DNA of 64,000 nt. Origin: a virus. A model generated the notes under the pieces. The model worked only from the letters and a program-made list of their open reading frames with translations. It ran no database searches and was not told where the DNA came from. The stretch lies in IMG/VR virus record IMGVR_UViG_3300019888_000005, positions 1-64,000 of that record; one strand, written 5' to 3'. Within the stretch, counting starts at the first letter, position 1. Every line of letters begins with the position of its first letter. The translations under genes were made by a program, and so were the position numbers. Below are positions 63,978 through 64,000 of this stretch, one piece after another.

Positions 63978-64000
63978 AAAAGAGACACACTGTCCGTGAA

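Noticed and set aside
1-64000. Integrase, attachment site or repressor indicating a temperate phage
   Set aside because: None was recognised in the window; the wHTH proteins at 12721, 40903 and 47954 are not placed like an immunity region.

Overview
The window reads as an internal part of the genome of a large lytic tailed phage with a contractile tail (myovirus type) that infects a mycolic-acid-containing actinobacterium (Mycobacterium, Rhodococcus, Gordonia or a relative). The tail type follows from a gp25/W-like baseplate protein and a baseplate J protein at the left end. The host group follows from a lysin B-like serine esterase (44995-45804), a DUF732-type exported protein (55825-56235), many GTG starts, strong AGGAGG ribosome sites and moderately high GC. 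No integrase, repressor or att site was seen. Almost all genes point rightward, are tightly packed and often overlap as ATGA, GTGA or TGATG.

Layout. 1-9 kb: tail and baseplate genes, ending in a 1208-residue protein with an FN3-like module. 9-11.5 kb: a leftward SNF2-type helicase with an HNH gene at its 3' end. 11.5-31.6 kb: replication and recombination, with a 5' nuclease, a DnaC-like loader, a DnaB-like helicase, a TOPRIM primase, a J-domain protein, a possible ssDNA-binding protein, DNA polymerase III alpha, RecA, two PD-(D/E)XK-like nucleases, a sigma region 4-like protein and one stray structural-type protein. 32.7-32.95 kb: a gene-free repeat cluster that may be a replication origin or operator array. 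33-58 kb: about 90 very small accessory genes, including an Acb2/Tad1-like anti-defence candidate, HIT, glutaredoxin, ParB-like and PNK-phosphatase-like proteins, lysin B, DUF732 and an ArdC-like antirestriction gene broken by a 22-bp tandem duplication. 58.2-63.9 kb: a five-gene polysaccharide cassette made of a UDP-sugar dehydrogenase, a hyaluronan/chitin synthase-like glycosyltransferase, a membrane-anchored polysaccharide deacetylase and two related lectin-like exported proteins.

Five HNH homing endonuclease genes sit at 2.9, 8.4, 9.1, 20.1 and 23.8 kb, all at the very start or end of important genes. At 2.8-3.5 kb the first 20 or so codons of the invaded gene exist twice. The protein sequence is the same but the codons differ, and the restored copy then needs a +1 frameshift at TTT-TGA-C. 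At 8.4-9.0 kb the element is bounded by an 11-bp direct repeat that recreates the same last codons.

From 41 kb to the right end, transcription units begin with a repeated element, GTAAC(G/A), then 16-18 nt, then TATAnT. Its first box often contains the TAA stop codon of the preceding unit. These elements divide the right side into about nine units. The unit starting near 56.6 kb would carry the antirestriction gene together with the whole polysaccharide cassette. That suggests the infected cell surface is altered by the same transcript that counters restriction (inference).
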